Shown piece after piece: positions 45,540 to 53,383 of a stretch of DNA of 64,000 nt. Source of the stretch: Pararheinheimera marina (GTDB lineage: Bacteria; Pseudomonadota; Gammaproteobacteria; Enterobacterales; Alteromonadaceae); the NCBI RefSeq assembly GCF_042654345.1, contig NZ_JBHSGB010000017.1, forward strand, positions 398,151 to 462,150, read 5' to 3'. The position numbers and the translations under genes were made by a program. The notes under the pieces are model-generated. The model saw only the letters and a program-made list of their open reading frames with translations. It searched no databases and was not told where the DNA came from. Each line of letters opens with the position of its first letter. Positions within the stretch are counted from its first letter, which is position 1.

Positions 45540-45947
45540 CTACTGCTGGTGCATGTTTCCTTCGCTAATTCCAGCAAGAACCCCACACGCCTCAACTTCC
45601 CGGTCATCGTTGCAACTCGCTCTCAGTGAAACGAGTTGTTTCTCAAGCGCTTGCAGAGCGGTTATCTGCGACCGCACATGAGAGATGTGATCATCGAGCA
45701 AGGCGTTGACGGCGGTACAAGGCTGATGAGGGTCGTCCTGATAGCTCTGTAGTTCGTGAATCTCAGCCAGTGACAGGCCCAGGATTCTGCAGCGACGGAT
45801 GAAGGCCAGCCCCTCACCATGCTTCTCGGTATAGACACGGTAACCGTTGTCCTGCCGATCAGGCGGCGGCAACAAGCCCTGCTGTTCATAGAAGCGGATC
45901 GTCTGTGTTTCGACCCCTACCAACTGCGCCAACTGACCAATGCGCAT
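45540..45947 (-). CDS. Cd/Pb-type MerR-family regulator (CadR/PbrR-like)
   Basis: 135 residues. Winged helix MRIGQLAQLVGVETQTIRFYE; metal-site cysteines Cys77 (HQPC), Cys112 (RASC) and Cys121 (EAC), the CadR/PbrR pattern for divalent soft metals. Divergent from the CDF gene, with a 19-bp-spacer promoter between them (45979-46009). Confidence 0.88.
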   Translation of the reverse strand: MRIGQLAQLVGVETQTIRFYEQQGLLPPPDRQDNGYRVYTEKHGEGLAFIRRCRILGLSLAEIHELQSYQDDPHQPCTAVNALLDDHISHVRSQITALQALEKQLVSLRASCNDDREVEACGVLAGISEGNMHQQ

Positions 45948-45978
45948 CAGCCTCCTCCCCAACGGATTCTTTACTCTA

Positions 45979-46009
45979 TTGACCTTATAGTAGCTTTATA
46001 GTTTTAAAT
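45979..46009 (+). promoter_or_regulatory. CadR/PbrR-type operator-promoter of CDF gene
   Basis: TTGACC, 19-base spacer, TTAAAT. The spacer holds TATAGTAGCTTTATAG-type dyad typical of MerR-family divalent-metal regulators. Confidence 0.8.
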
Positions 46010-46042
46010 GGTACCACAACATTGTTCAAGTGGAGTCGTATC

Positions 46043-46939
46043 ATGAGCAAATCCTGTGGTGGCGCCTGTGGCGGTGATGCAACGTCCGCAGCGGATACCG
46101 ATATACAGGCCTCCTCCGAGGCGCCAGGGAGATGGGTCAGTGTTTATGCCGTGCCGAAGATGGACTGTCCATCAGAAGAACGAATGATTCGCCTAGCCCT
46201 GAACGGCTTTGAGGAGATTCGGGCGCTGTCCTTCGACTTGTCGAACCGCCGGCTGAAGGTCGTGCATGACGGCGAGGTCGAGCCCGTCACCTCGAAACTG
46301 AAGACCTTGGGGCTAGGCGCCTCGCTTCAGGAAACCGTCGCTGCAAATCCGGAGACCATCAAGGCCGCCGAGTTTTCGGCAGCTTCTGCTAAGCAAGAAT
46401 CCGGGACCCTGCGCTGGTTGCTCGGCATCAATGCACTTCTGTTCGTGGTGGAAATGACTGCCGGTCTGATCGCCCGGTCCACCGGCCTGATTGGAGAATC
46501 CCTGGACAATTTTGCCGATGCGGCGGTGTACGGGCTTGCCCTTTATGCGGTTGGACATAGCGTGAAAATGCAGGTACGTGCCGCGCATCTTGCTGGTGTA
46601 CTGCAACTGATCTTGGCTGTGGGCGTGCTCGTAGAGGTGGTGAGACGCTTTGTATTCGGTAGTGAGCCTGAATCGCTGGTGATGATGGCTATCGCATTCG
46701 TCGCATTGATTGCCAATACCAGTTGTCTGCTGCTCATATCCAAACATCGGGAAGGCGGGGCGCACATGAAGGCAAGCTGGATATTCTCGGCCAACGACGT
46801 GGTGATCAACCTGGGGGTCATCACCGCCGGCGCCCTGGTCGCGTGGACCGGTTCCAATTATCCGGATCTGATTATCGGCACCATCGCGGGGGGCATTGTA
46901 CTTAACGGTGCCAGACGCATTTTGGCGTTGAAGGGTTAA
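46043..46939 (+). CDS. CDF-type cation efflux transporter with N-terminal HMA-like domain
   Basis: 298 residues. Cys-rich start (SKSCGGACGG), an HMA-like domain with a single Cys (PKMDCPSEERMIRLAL, about 35-100), then a CDF membrane domain of six segments (LLGINALLFVVEMTAGLIAR, ESLDNFADAAVYGLALYAVG, WIFSANDVVINLGVI). The D-x3-D-type ion sites (NFADA, SANDV) are visible. No long cytosolic C-terminal domain. Probably exports Cd/Zn/Co/Pb. Paralogue at 59851-60735. Confidence 0.85.
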   Translation: MSKSCGGACGGDATSAADTDIQASSEAPGRWVSVYAVPKMDCPSEERMIRLALNGFEEIRALSFDLSNRRLKVVHDGEVEPVTSKLKTLGLGASLQETVAANPETIKAAEFSAASAKQESGTLRWLLGINALLFVVEMTAGLIARSTGLIGESLDNFADAAVYGLALYAVGHSVKMQVRAAHLAGVLQLILAVGVLVEVVRRFVFGSEPESLVMMAIAFVALIANTSCLLLISKHREGGAHMKASWIFSANDVVINLGVITAGALVAWTGSNYPDLIIGTIAGGIVLNGARRILALKG

Positions 46940-46942
46940 ATA

Positions 46943-47455
46943 ATGCTCATTATTGGCAAAAAGCTCTCGCCGTATGCCCTATTGTCCATATCGGGCCTGC
47001 TGGCAGCGTCTGATCAGGCTGTAAAGTGGCTGGTGCAGCAATCAATGGCCTATGGCGAGTATGTTTCGGTGACCCCGTTCTTTAACTGGGTGCACCTATG
47101 GAACACCGGTGCCGCATTCAGTCTTTTTGCGAATGGTGGAGGCTGGCAGCGCTACTTTTTTATCGGAATCGCGGTAGTGGTCTCGATTTTTCTGATCAAG
47201 CTGATCCTTGAAAATCGTCATAAAGGAGAAGCCATCGCTTACAGTCTTATCCTCGGTGGCGCCATGGGCAACCTGATTGACCGGGTCTTTCGCGGCTATG
47301 TTGTGGATTCCTTTGATTTCTATTGGCGAGACTGGCATTGGCCGGCCTTCAACCTGGCTGATATTGCAATTGTCCTCGGTGCCTTACTTTTCGTTTCCAG
47401 CAGCTTGTTGGGTAAAAAAGCAAACACCAATGCCGAGCCGGATGGATCTGACTGA
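46943..47455 (+). CDS. lspA: Lipoprotein signal peptidase LspA (accessory copy)
   Basis: 170 residues, four TM segments. Catalytic Asp motifs GGAMGNLIDRVF and FNLADIAIV; N-terminal DQAVKWLV and WNTGAAFSLF. It follows the CDF gene by three bases. A CDF/P-type exporter plus LspA is the pbrBC/cad-type arrangement on resistance islands, so this is probably not the housekeeping copy. Confidence 0.93.
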   Translation: MLIIGKKLSPYALLSISGLLAASDQAVKWLVQQSMAYGEYVSVTPFFNWVHLWNTGAAFSLFANGGGWQRYFFIGIAVVVSIFLIKLILENRHKGEAIAYSLILGGAMGNLIDRVFRGYVVDSFDFYWRDWHWPAFNLADIAIVLGALLFVSSSLLGKKANTNAEPDGSD

Positions 47456-47471
47456 CACCTACGCCTATACA

Positions 47472-47571
47472 ATTCCGCGCCTTCCGGGGTGAAGGCGGCA
47501 TCGAGCGGAATTTCTTTGCAGCATACGCAGCAGGTGGTGCAACTGGCAGTGTTCGGGGCGTTTGCGTTCAT
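47472..47571 (-). pseudogene. N-terminal fragment of DUF3330 gene
   Basis: A good ribosome site (GGAGGAG) precedes ATG, coding MNANAPNTASCTTCCVCC and KEIPLDAAFTPEGAEL, the start of the Cys-rich DUF3330 protein found after merE in Tn21-type elements. Similarity ends near 47472, where the frame runs antisense into the lspA end. It marks the breakpoint where the rest of the transposon was lost. Confidence 0.75.
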
Positions 47572-47636
47572 GGTGGTACTCCTCCAGATTGGTAGCGAAG
47601 CTCAAAGCTGCCCACTCTCGGCTGGCTGGGAAGCGG

Positions 47637-47873
47637 TCATGATCTTCCCTTGAAGGCCCGCAGCAGCCGCGTCACAGACAGGACAAACAAGCCGGTCAGC
47701 GTGAGGGCTGCAATACCCCAGTGCTCCCCGATGAACGCGCCGGCCGTCGTGCCGGCTAGCACAATGGCGAGAATCGGCAAATGGCAGGGACAGGTGAGCA
47801 CGGCCAGCGCGCCCCACAAGTAGCCGGTGATCGGTTTGTGCGTCTCAGACGGCAAGTGCTCTGGGCTGTTCAT
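47637..47873 (-). CDS. merE: Mercury transport protein MerE
   Basis: 78 residues, two TM segments; the Hg-binding CPCHLPIL motif sits in the first. Broad mercury uptake protein at the end of the mer operon. Its ATG overlaps the merD stop codon. Confidence 0.95.
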   Translation of the reverse strand: MNSPEHLPSETHKPITGYLWGALAVLTCPCHLPILAIVLAGTTAGAFIGEHWGIAALTLTGLFVLSVTRLLRAFKGRS

Positions 47874-48235
47874 GGCAGACTCTCCGCGTGCTGTGCCGGT
47901 TCGGTTGGCATGGCGGCCAGTTGCATTTCGAGGCTGGCCAGGGCCTCGCGCCGACGCTCGACGAGTTGCCGCAACACGGCAAGCTGCGCAGACGCACCGT
48001 CACCGTCCGCAGCATCCAGCGCCCGGCACAGCCGCGCCAGTGCGTCCAGGCCGATACCCGCTTCGAAGGCAGCCCGTACAAAGCGCAGCCGTTGCAACGC
48101 GGTGTCATCGAACAAGCCGTAGCCGCCCGTGGTGCACGCGACCGGCCGTAGCAATCCGCGCAGCAGGTAGTCGCGCACGATATGCACGCTCACCCCGGCA
48201 TCAAGGGCCAGCCGGGACACTGTGTAGGCGCTCAT
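47870..48235 (-). CDS. merD: Mercury operon co-regulator MerD
   Basis: 121 residues. MerR-like DNA-binding N-terminus (SAYTVSRLALDAGVSVHIVR, DYLLRGLLRPV) but without the MerR Hg cysteines. Antagonises MerR at the mer operator after Hg clearance. Start chosen at the MSAYTV ATG after AGGAGG. Confidence 0.95.
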   Translation of the reverse strand: MSAYTVSRLALDAGVSVHIVRDYLLRGLLRPVACTTGGYGLFDDTALQRLRFVRAAFEAGIGLDALARLCRALDAADGDGASAQLAVLRQLVERRREALASLEMQLAAMPTEPAQHAESLP

Positions 48236-48252
48236 TGAACACCTCCTTTTCC

Positions 48253-49962
48253 TCATCCGGCGCAGCACGAAAGCTGCTTCACGTCCTTGCTGAAGGTCTG
48301 CGCCGCGAGCTTCAGCCCTTCGACCATGGTCAGGTAGGGGAACAATTGGTCGGCCAGTTCCTGCACGGTCATACGGTTGCGAATGGCGAGCACCGCCGTC
48401 TGGATCAGTTCACCCGCTTCCGGGGCCACCGCTTGCACGCCGATGAGCCGTCCGCTACCTTCCTCGATGACCAGCTTGATGAAGCCGCGTGTGTCGAAGT
48501 TGGCAAGCGCACGCGGCACGTTGTCCAAGGTCAAGGTGCGACTGTCGGTCTCGATCCCGTCGTGATGTGCTTCCGCCTCGCTGTAGCCCACGGTGGCGAC
48601 CTGCGGGTCGGTGAACACCACGGCCGGCATTGCGGTCAGGTCCAGGGCCGCATCGCCGCCAGTCATGTTGATCGCAGCACGGGTGCCGGCCGCTGCCGCC
48701 ACATAGACGAACTGAGGCTGGTCGGTGCAGTCGCCAGCCGCATAAATGTGTGGCGTACTGGTGCGCATGCCCTTGTCGATGACGATGGCCCCCTGCGCAT
48801 TGGCAGCGACTCCCGCCGCTTCCAATGCCAGGCTGCGCGTGTTCGGTGCCCTGCCAGTGGCGACCAGCAGCTGGTCGGCGCGTATTTCACCGTACCCGGT
48901 GGTCAGCACGAATTCGCCGTCAACATGCGCGACCTGGCTGGCTTGCGTGTGTTCCAATACCTTGATCCCTTCGGCACGGAACGCGGCTGTAACGGCCTCG
49001 CCAATGGCAGGGTCCTCGCTCGCAAACAACGTGCGCCGCGCCAGGATCGTGACTTCGCTGCCCAGCCGTGCAAACGCCTGCGCCAGTTCCAGCGCTACTA
49101 CTGAGGCACCGATTACTGCGAGCCGTTTCGGAATGGTCTCGCTAACCAGCGCTTCGGTGGAAGTCCAATAGGGGGTTTCTGCAAGACCAGGCAACGGCGG
49201 AATGGCTGCGCTCGCGCCGGTAGCAATGAGACAGCGGTCAAACGCCACTTCGTGCCAGTCCCCTTCTGCAGCTTCCACGATAAGCGTGTGGCCATCCTTG
49301 AAACGGGCGCTGCCTCGTACCAGATTGATTGACGGATTGCTTTCGAGGATGCTTTCATATTTGGCAATTCGCAGCTCGTCCACGCGCGCCTGTTGCTGGA
49401 CAAGCAAACGGTCACGCGAGACAACAGGCGGCGTCGCAGTGAGCCCCACGTCAAAAGGACTTTCACGGCGCAGATGAGCGATATGGGCTGCCCGAATCAT
49501 GATCTTGGAGGGAACGCAACCCACGTTGACGCAGGTGCCGCCGATAGTCCCGCGCTCGATCAGCGTGACCCGGGCACCGTTTTCCGCCGCTTTGAGCGCA
49601 GCCGCCACAGCGGCTCCGCCGCTACCGATAACCGCCACATGTAACTGACCGGCCAGCTCCTCCACCGCGCGGTCACCGCTCAGCCACTGGGCGGCTCTGC
49701 CAAGAAGTCCTGGCCGTTCAGCACTGCGCCTTTTGCTTTCCACTTCGTCTGCAGGCTTAGCACGATAACCAAGTGCCCCCACTGCCGTCACGAGTGCCGA
49801 TACGTCAAGCCTATTGCCCGTGACCTGCGCCCTGTTCGCCGGATAATCGACAGACGCTCGTATCACGCCGGGAACCGCCAGCAGCGCGTCCTCAACGTGC
49901 TTTGTGCAACTTGGGCAAGTCATGCCCGCCACGCTCAGACCAACTTCGTTTAATTCTTGCAT
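48253..49962 (-). CDS. merA: Mercuric reductase MerA
   Basis: Cytoplasmic flavoenzyme reducing Hg2+ to Hg0 with NADPH, 569 residues. NmerA domain (VAGMTCPSCTKHVED), FAD-binding VAVIGSGGAAVAAALKA, redox-active GGTCVNVGCVPSK, NAD-binding IGASVVALELAQAFARLG, and the C-terminal Cys pair in LSCCAG. Complete; ATG after GAGAGAG. Between merA and merP are about 186 bases with a CGCCAGA/TCTGGCG hairpin but no gene; no merC or merF is present. Confidence 0.97.
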   Translation of the reverse strand: MQELNEVGLSVAGMTCPSCTKHVEDALLAVPGVIRASVDYPANRAQVTGNRLDVSALVTAVGALGYRAKPADEVESKRRSAERPGLLGRAAQWLSGDRAVEELAGQLHVAVIGSGGAAVAAALKAAENGARVTLIERGTIGGTCVNVGCVPSKIMIRAAHIAHLRRESPFDVGLTATPPVVSRDRLLVQQQARVDELRIAKYESILESNPSINLVRGSARFKDGHTLIVEAAEGDWHEVAFDRCLIATGASAAIPPLPGLAETPYWTSTEALVSETIPKRLAVIGASVVALELAQAFARLGSEVTILARRTLFASEDPAIGEAVTAAFRAEGIKVLEHTQASQVAHVDGEFVLTTGYGEIRADQLLVATGRAPNTRSLALEAAGVAANAQGAIVIDKGMRTSTPHIYAAGDCTDQPQFVYVAAAAGTRAAINMTGGDAALDLTAMPAVVFTDPQVATVGYSEAEAHHDGIETDSRTLTLDNVPRALANFDTRGFIKLVIEEGSGRLIGVQAVAPEAGELIQTAVLAIRNRMTVQELADQLFPYLTMVEGLKLAAQTFSKDVKQLSCCAG

Positions 49963-50148
49963 TTTGCTCTCTCTTTCATCCGTTATGCCCAAGCCGACTC
50001 GTACAACGCCTCGGTAACTGGATCAGTTTTTCGCATCAGCGAACAGGCTCCGTACGTCATTTACAGGTTGTGCACGGAATGACTGACAGTAGAATCGCCA
50101 GAACAACATCTCTATCTGGCTCTGGCGACGCCGCCGTCATTTGATGCC

Positions 50149-50427
50149 TTATTTCTTCAGTTCAGAAGGGTAGCCCACGTCCGTCGTCGCCTTGATCAAC
50201 TCATGCACACTGGTCTTGGTATCATCGAAGGTGACAACCGCTTCGCGTGGTTCGAAGGTAACGTCAACTTTATCAACGCCTTCAATCCTGGAAATCGCCA
50301 TTTTGACGGTGATCGGGCAAGTCGCGCAGGACATTCCGGGAACGGACAACGTGACCGTCTGCGTGGCGGCCCAGGCAGGGACAGCGAAGGTAGCGGCAAG
50401 GGCAAGAGCGGTAAGCAGTTTTTTCAT
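50149..50427 (-). CDS. merP: Periplasmic mercury-binding protein MerP
   Basis: 92 residues; signal peptide ending FAVPAWA, HMA fold with Hg ligands in GMSCATCPITVK. Passes Hg2+ to MerT. Starts 13 bases after merT. Confidence 0.96.
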   Translation of the reverse strand: MKKLLTALALAATFAVPAWAATQTVTLSVPGMSCATCPITVKMAISRIEGVDKVDVTFEPREAVVTFDDTKTSVHELIKATTDVGYPSELKK

Positions 50428-50440
50428 GATTTTTCCTCAA

Positions 50441-50836
50441 TTAGTAGAACAGGGGCATTACATACGGGAACGTTAGTGCAACGACAACTAGCGCAGCCAC
50501 AATCCAAAAGATGACTTTGTACGACGTCTTGGCTTGTGGGGCAGCGCATACATCGCCAGGCTCGCATGCTTGCGTAGTCCGGAAGATGCGGCGGTAGGCA
50601 AAGAACATTGCTATCAATGCCGCACCGAGAAAGATGGGGCGGTAAGGTTCCAATGCCGCCAAGTTACTCATCCAAGCGCCGCTGAATCCCAAGGCGATCA
50701 AAACCAGCGGCCCCAGGCAGCAGGCCGACGCAAGAATGGCGGCCAGCCCACCGGCGAAGAGCGCGCCGCGCCCGTTTTGTGGTTCAGACTTTTGTGGTTC
50801 AGACTTTTGTGGTTCAGACTTTTGTGGTTCAGACAT
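50441..50836 (-). CDS. merT: Mercury transporter MerT with extended repeat N-terminus
   Basis: 131 residues, against 116 for the usual Tn21-type MerT. Three TM segments, Cys pair in ASACCLGPLVL and the second pair in ACEPGDVCAAP. The extra length is three added copies of SEPQK at the N-terminus, coded by a 15-bp tandem repeat (50775-50834). The start codon and promoter are otherwise normal. Confidence 0.95.
   Translation of the reverse strand: MSEPQKSEPQKSEPQKSEPQNGRGALFAGGLAAILASACCLGPLVLIALGFSGAWMSNLAALEPYRPIFLGAALIAMFFAYRRIFRTTQACEPGDVCAAPQAKTSYKVIFWIVAALVVVALTFPYVMPLFY
50775..50834 (-). repeat. Four identical 15-bp tandem repeats in merT
   Basis: TTTTGTGGTTCAGAC occurs four times without change (50775, 50790, 50805, 50820). 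Exact identity points to recent slippage expansion. Confidence 0.95.
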
Positions 50837-50871
50837 ACGCTTGTCCTTTCAAATTTGGTTTGGATAGCTTA

Positions 50872-50902
50872 AGCTTACTTCCGTAGTTATGTACGGAGTC
50901 AA
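50872..50902 (-). promoter_or_regulatory. mer operator-promoter (PmerT)
   Basis: Minus-strand TTGACT, 19-base spacer, TAAGCT; the spacer holds the dyad CCGTA-N6-TACGG (50881-50896). Classical MerR operator between divergent merR and merT. Confidence 0.95.
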
Positions 50903-50907
50903 GCGAT

Positions 50908-51363
50908 ATGCAAATTAATTTTGAGAATCTGACCATTGGCGTTTTTGCCAAGGCGGCCGGGGTCAATGTGGAGACCATCCGGTTCTACCAGCGCAAGGGC
51001 CTGCTGCCGGAGCCAGACAAGCCCTATGGCAGCATTCGCCGCTATGGCGAGGCGGATGTAACACGAGTGCGGTTCGTGAAATCGGCCCAGCGGCTGGGCT
51101 TTAGCCTGGACGAAATCGCCGAGCTACTGCGGCTGGAGGATGGCACCCATTGCGAGGAAGCCAGCGGCCTGGCCGAGCACAAGCTCAAGGATGTGCGCGA
51201 GAAGATGGCCGACTTGGCACGCATGGAGGCCGTGCTGTCTGAACTGGTGTGCGCCTGCCATGCGCGGAAAGGGAACGTTTCCTGCCCGCTGATTGTGTCA
51301 CTGCAAGACGGAACGAAGCTCGCTGCATCGGCGCGGGGGAGTCACGGGGTGACTACGCCTTAG
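50908..51363 (+). CDS. merR: Mercury-responsive regulator MerR
   Basis: 151 residues. DNA-binding N-terminus (LTIGVFAKAAGVNVETIRFY) and the three Hg ligands Cys82, Cys117 and Cys126 in their canonical places. The C-terminus is a few residues longer than the classical 144 and its TAG stop lies in the transposon's terminal inverted repeat. Confidence 0.96.
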   Translation: MQINFENLTIGVFAKAAGVNVETIRFYQRKGLLPEPDKPYGSIRRYGEADVTRVRFVKSAQRLGFSLDEIAELLRLEDGTHCEEASGLAEHKLKDVREKMADLARMEAVLSELVCACHARKGNVSCPLIVSLQDGTKLAASARGSHGVTTP

Positions 51364-51396
51364 CGTGCTTTATTTTCCGAATTCTGAGACGACCCC
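51359..51396 (-). repeat. 38-bp Tn21-type terminal inverted repeat
   Basis: Read on the minus strand it begins GGGGTCGTCTCAGAATTCGG and ends AAGCACGCTAAG, matching Tn21 apart from a few central bases. It marks the merR-side end of the mercury transposon. Confidence 0.92.
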
Positions 51397-52215
51397 TACC
51401 TGAACAAGCGCTACCGCTGCATTCTGACCAACATTGAGGAGCGAACCCTGCTCGACCTGCTGGCCACCCGCCGCCAGGACGTGGTGACCAACTACCTGAT
51501 GAAGCTGAAAGACCGGCAGAAGGTCGAGATCGTCAGCATGGACATGTGGAACCCCTACCGGGCAGCGGTCAAGGCTGTGCTGCCCCAGGCCCGTATCGTG
51601 GTCGATAAGTTCCATGTGGTGCGCATGGCCAACGATGCCCTAGAGAGAGTGCGCAAGGGCCTCAGAAAGGAGCTGAAACCGTCCCAGAGCCGGACTCTCA
51701 AGGGAGACCGGAAAATCCTGCTGAAACGCGCTCACGAAGTCTCAGACCGGGAGCGCCTCATCATGGAGACCTGGACAGGCGCGTTCCCGCAACTGCTGGC
51801 CGCCTACGAGCACAAGGAGCGCTTCTACGGCATCTGGGACGCCACCACACGGCTCCAGGCAGAAGCCGCCCTGGACGAGTGGATAGCCACCATCCCGAAG
51901 GGCCAAAAGGAAGTCTGGAGCGATCTGGTCAGGGCAGTGGGAAACTGGCGCGAAGAGACCATGACCTACTTCGAGACGGACATGCCCGTCACCAACGCTT
52001 ACACGGAGTCCATCAACCGACTGGCCAAGGACAAGAACCGTGAAGGGCGCGGTTACTCCTTCGAGGTGATGCGGGCACGAATGCTCTACACCACGAAGCA
52101 CAAGAAGAAGGCACCGACTGCGAAGGTCTATCCTTTCTACAAGAAAACCATCGGTTACGGACTGCCGGACTTCGCAGAGGAACTCAACTACGGAGTCGAT
52201 CTATCAACCATCTGA
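51397..52215 (+). pseudogene. ISL3-family transposase, N-terminus missing
   Basis: Frame opens at the transposon boundary (YLNKRYRCILTNIEERTLLD) and continues through the DDE region: IVSMDMWNPYRAAV (Asp), VVDKFHVVRMAN (Asp), MPVTNAYTESINRLAK (Glu) and RARMLYTTKHKKK. The N-terminal zinc-finger/HTH half (roughly 160 residues) is absent. The open frame from 51481 begins only at an internal GTG. Confidence 0.85.
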
Positions 52216-52273
52216 GGGTGGTATCAGATTGATGGGGTGAAGGTGCCCCATCAACCATTAAATCCGTATACCC
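51397..52273 (+). mobile_element. ISL3-family insertion sequence, left part missing
   Basis: Starts at the mer transposon inverted repeat and ends at a terminal repeat CCATTAAATCCGTATACCC (52255-52273), whose complement (GGGTATACGGATTTAATGG) is ISL3-like. A hairpin (TGATGGGG/CCCCATCA, 52229-52252) precedes the end. The element was cut by the mer transposon insertion. Confidence 0.75.
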
Positions 52274-52556
52274 TTTTATTCATCGTGCGAATTTTCAGCG
52301 CTGCAATGATTTCACAGTACTGTTCCAGTTCAGCCTGGGGAATGACTCTGGGTTTACCCGCATCACTGCGGCGGATGGATTTTGGCTGGTACAAATTGCG
52401 TAAGTGTCGGTACAAGGAACTTTCTGAAATGCCGTAGAGAGCGGTGGCCTGTGTAATGATGTCACGTCGCTGGGCACAGCGCGGCGGTAAGCCTTCCAAT
52501 CGATGGTAGAGATCAATCAAAACCTCCTGTGCAATACCACGCTTCGCTGAGTTCAT
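52274..52556 (-). pseudogene. DDE transposase gene, truncated by ISL3 insertion
   Basis: MNSAKRGIAQEVLIDLYHRL, ALYGISESSLYRHLRNLYQ and AGKPRVIPQAELEQY look like the N-terminal helix-turn-helix portion of a Mu/IS-type DDE transposase. After KIRTMNK the sequence changes to the ISL3 terminal repeat, so the catalytic part is lost. Its ATG lies five bases after the serine recombinase stop, so the two were one transposition operon. Exact family uncertain. Confidence 0.7.
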
Positions 52557-52560
52557 GGCA

Positions 52561-53154
52561 TCACCTGAGACCAACGCTGCCAATACCAACGCCCTGAAGT
52601 CGCAAGTACTTATAAAGAGTGGTCTTGGAAATACTGAGCTGTGCTGCAATTTGTTGTGCGCTGAGGCTGCCTTGCTTATATAGAGCTTCAGCCGCAATGG
52701 CCACATTTTGTGCTTCCTTGCTAAGTCCAGGTGGTCGCCCGCCATTGCGACCACGAGCCCGAGCCGAAGCCAGGCCTGCTTTCGTGCGCTCCCTGATTAA
52801 ATCCCGTTCAAATTCTGCAATCGAAGCAAACACATTCGTGATAAGGCGGCCTTGTGGCGTGGTGGTGTCAACTGGGTCGTTCAGACTGCGAAGACCAATC
52901 TGCCGTTCAGTCAGTTGGTTCATCAGATGCACCAAATGCTGTAACGACCGCCCGAGTCGGTCCAGCTTGTATACAACAATGATGTCGCCAGCTCTGAGCT
53001 GGCCAAGCAAATCATCAAGACCAGGTCTTTTAGTTTTTGCGCCGGAGGCCACATCTCTAAAAACACGTTCACAACCGGCGTTTTTAAGTGCGTCTTCCTG
53101 CAGGTCAAAACTTTGTCCTTTGGTGCTGATCCGGCAGTACCCAAAAATCATCAA
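52561..53154 (-). CDS. Serine recombinase (resolvase/invertase type)
   Basis: 197 residues. Catalytic Ser10 in FGYCRISTKGQ, VYKLDRLGRSLQHLVHLM, NVFASIAEFERDLIRERTKAG, and a C-terminal helix-turn-helix (SAQQIAAQLSISKTTLYKYL). Complete. Looks like a Tn3-family TnpR-type resolvase; the associated transposase gene downstream is broken, so it may be stranded. Confidence 0.9.
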   Translation of the reverse strand: MMIFGYCRISTKGQSFDLQEDALKNAGCERVFRDVASGAKTKRPGLDDLLGQLRAGDIIVVYKLDRLGRSLQHLVHLMNQLTERQIGLRSLNDPVDTTTPQGRLITNVFASIAEFERDLIRERTKAGLASARARGRNGGRPPGLSKEAQNVAIAAEALYKQGSLSAQQIAAQLSISKTTLYKYLRLQGVGIGSVGLR

Positions 53155-53191
53155 ATAACCCTGAATCGTTCATTTAATTAAGTGAAAGAGT

Positions 53192-53359
53192 ATGGTTCTG
53201 AACGCTGATTTCATCAACCAGTTAACTGAACGGATTCTGCCGTATTTTGGTCAGAGTTGCGCGGGGCTTGGGTTGGTTCATAAATACGTTCGTTTGATTG
53301 GACTTGTGTGTGAGCTAACTTTAAGGAGTTTCAGCAGTGGAACCCTCGATTCAGAATGA
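53192..53359 (+). CDS. Small hypothetical ORF (55 residues)
   Basis: ATG with GAAAGAG upstream; codes MVLNADFINQLTERILPYFG... and a stop within the following hairpin. No family recognised. It may be the truncated start of a longer lost gene rather than a real small protein. Confidence 0.25.
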   Translation: MVLNADFINQLTERILPYFGQSCAGLGLVHKYVRLIGLVCELTLRSFSSGTLDSE

Positions 53360-53373
53360 AGTATCGAGGGTTC
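53340..53373. terminator. Inverted repeat, possible terminator
   Basis: GAACCCTCGA and TCGAGGGTTC form a perfect 10-bp stem with a 14-base loop. No clear T-run; may be a terminator or an element end. Confidence 0.4.
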
Positions 53374-53383
53374 TCAGGCTACG

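Larger units (their letters stand above)
47456..51396. mobile_element. Truncated Tn21-type mercury transposon
   Basis: Contains merR, merT, merP, merA, merD, merE and a DUF3330 fragment, with one 38-bp Tn21-type inverted repeat at 51359-51396. The transposition genes and the other terminal repeat are missing; the left side is fused to the lspA module near 47456-47475. Confidence 0.82.

Noticed and set aside
47827..49104. 425-residue plus-strand open frame
   Set aside because: Runs antisense to merD and merA, both certain genes; composition is that of a GC-rich shadow frame and no family is recognisable.
52560..52754. N-terminal extension of the DDE transposase frame
   Set aside because: The first 66 residues overlap the serine recombinase in another frame; the true start is the ATG at 52556 just after the recombinase stop.
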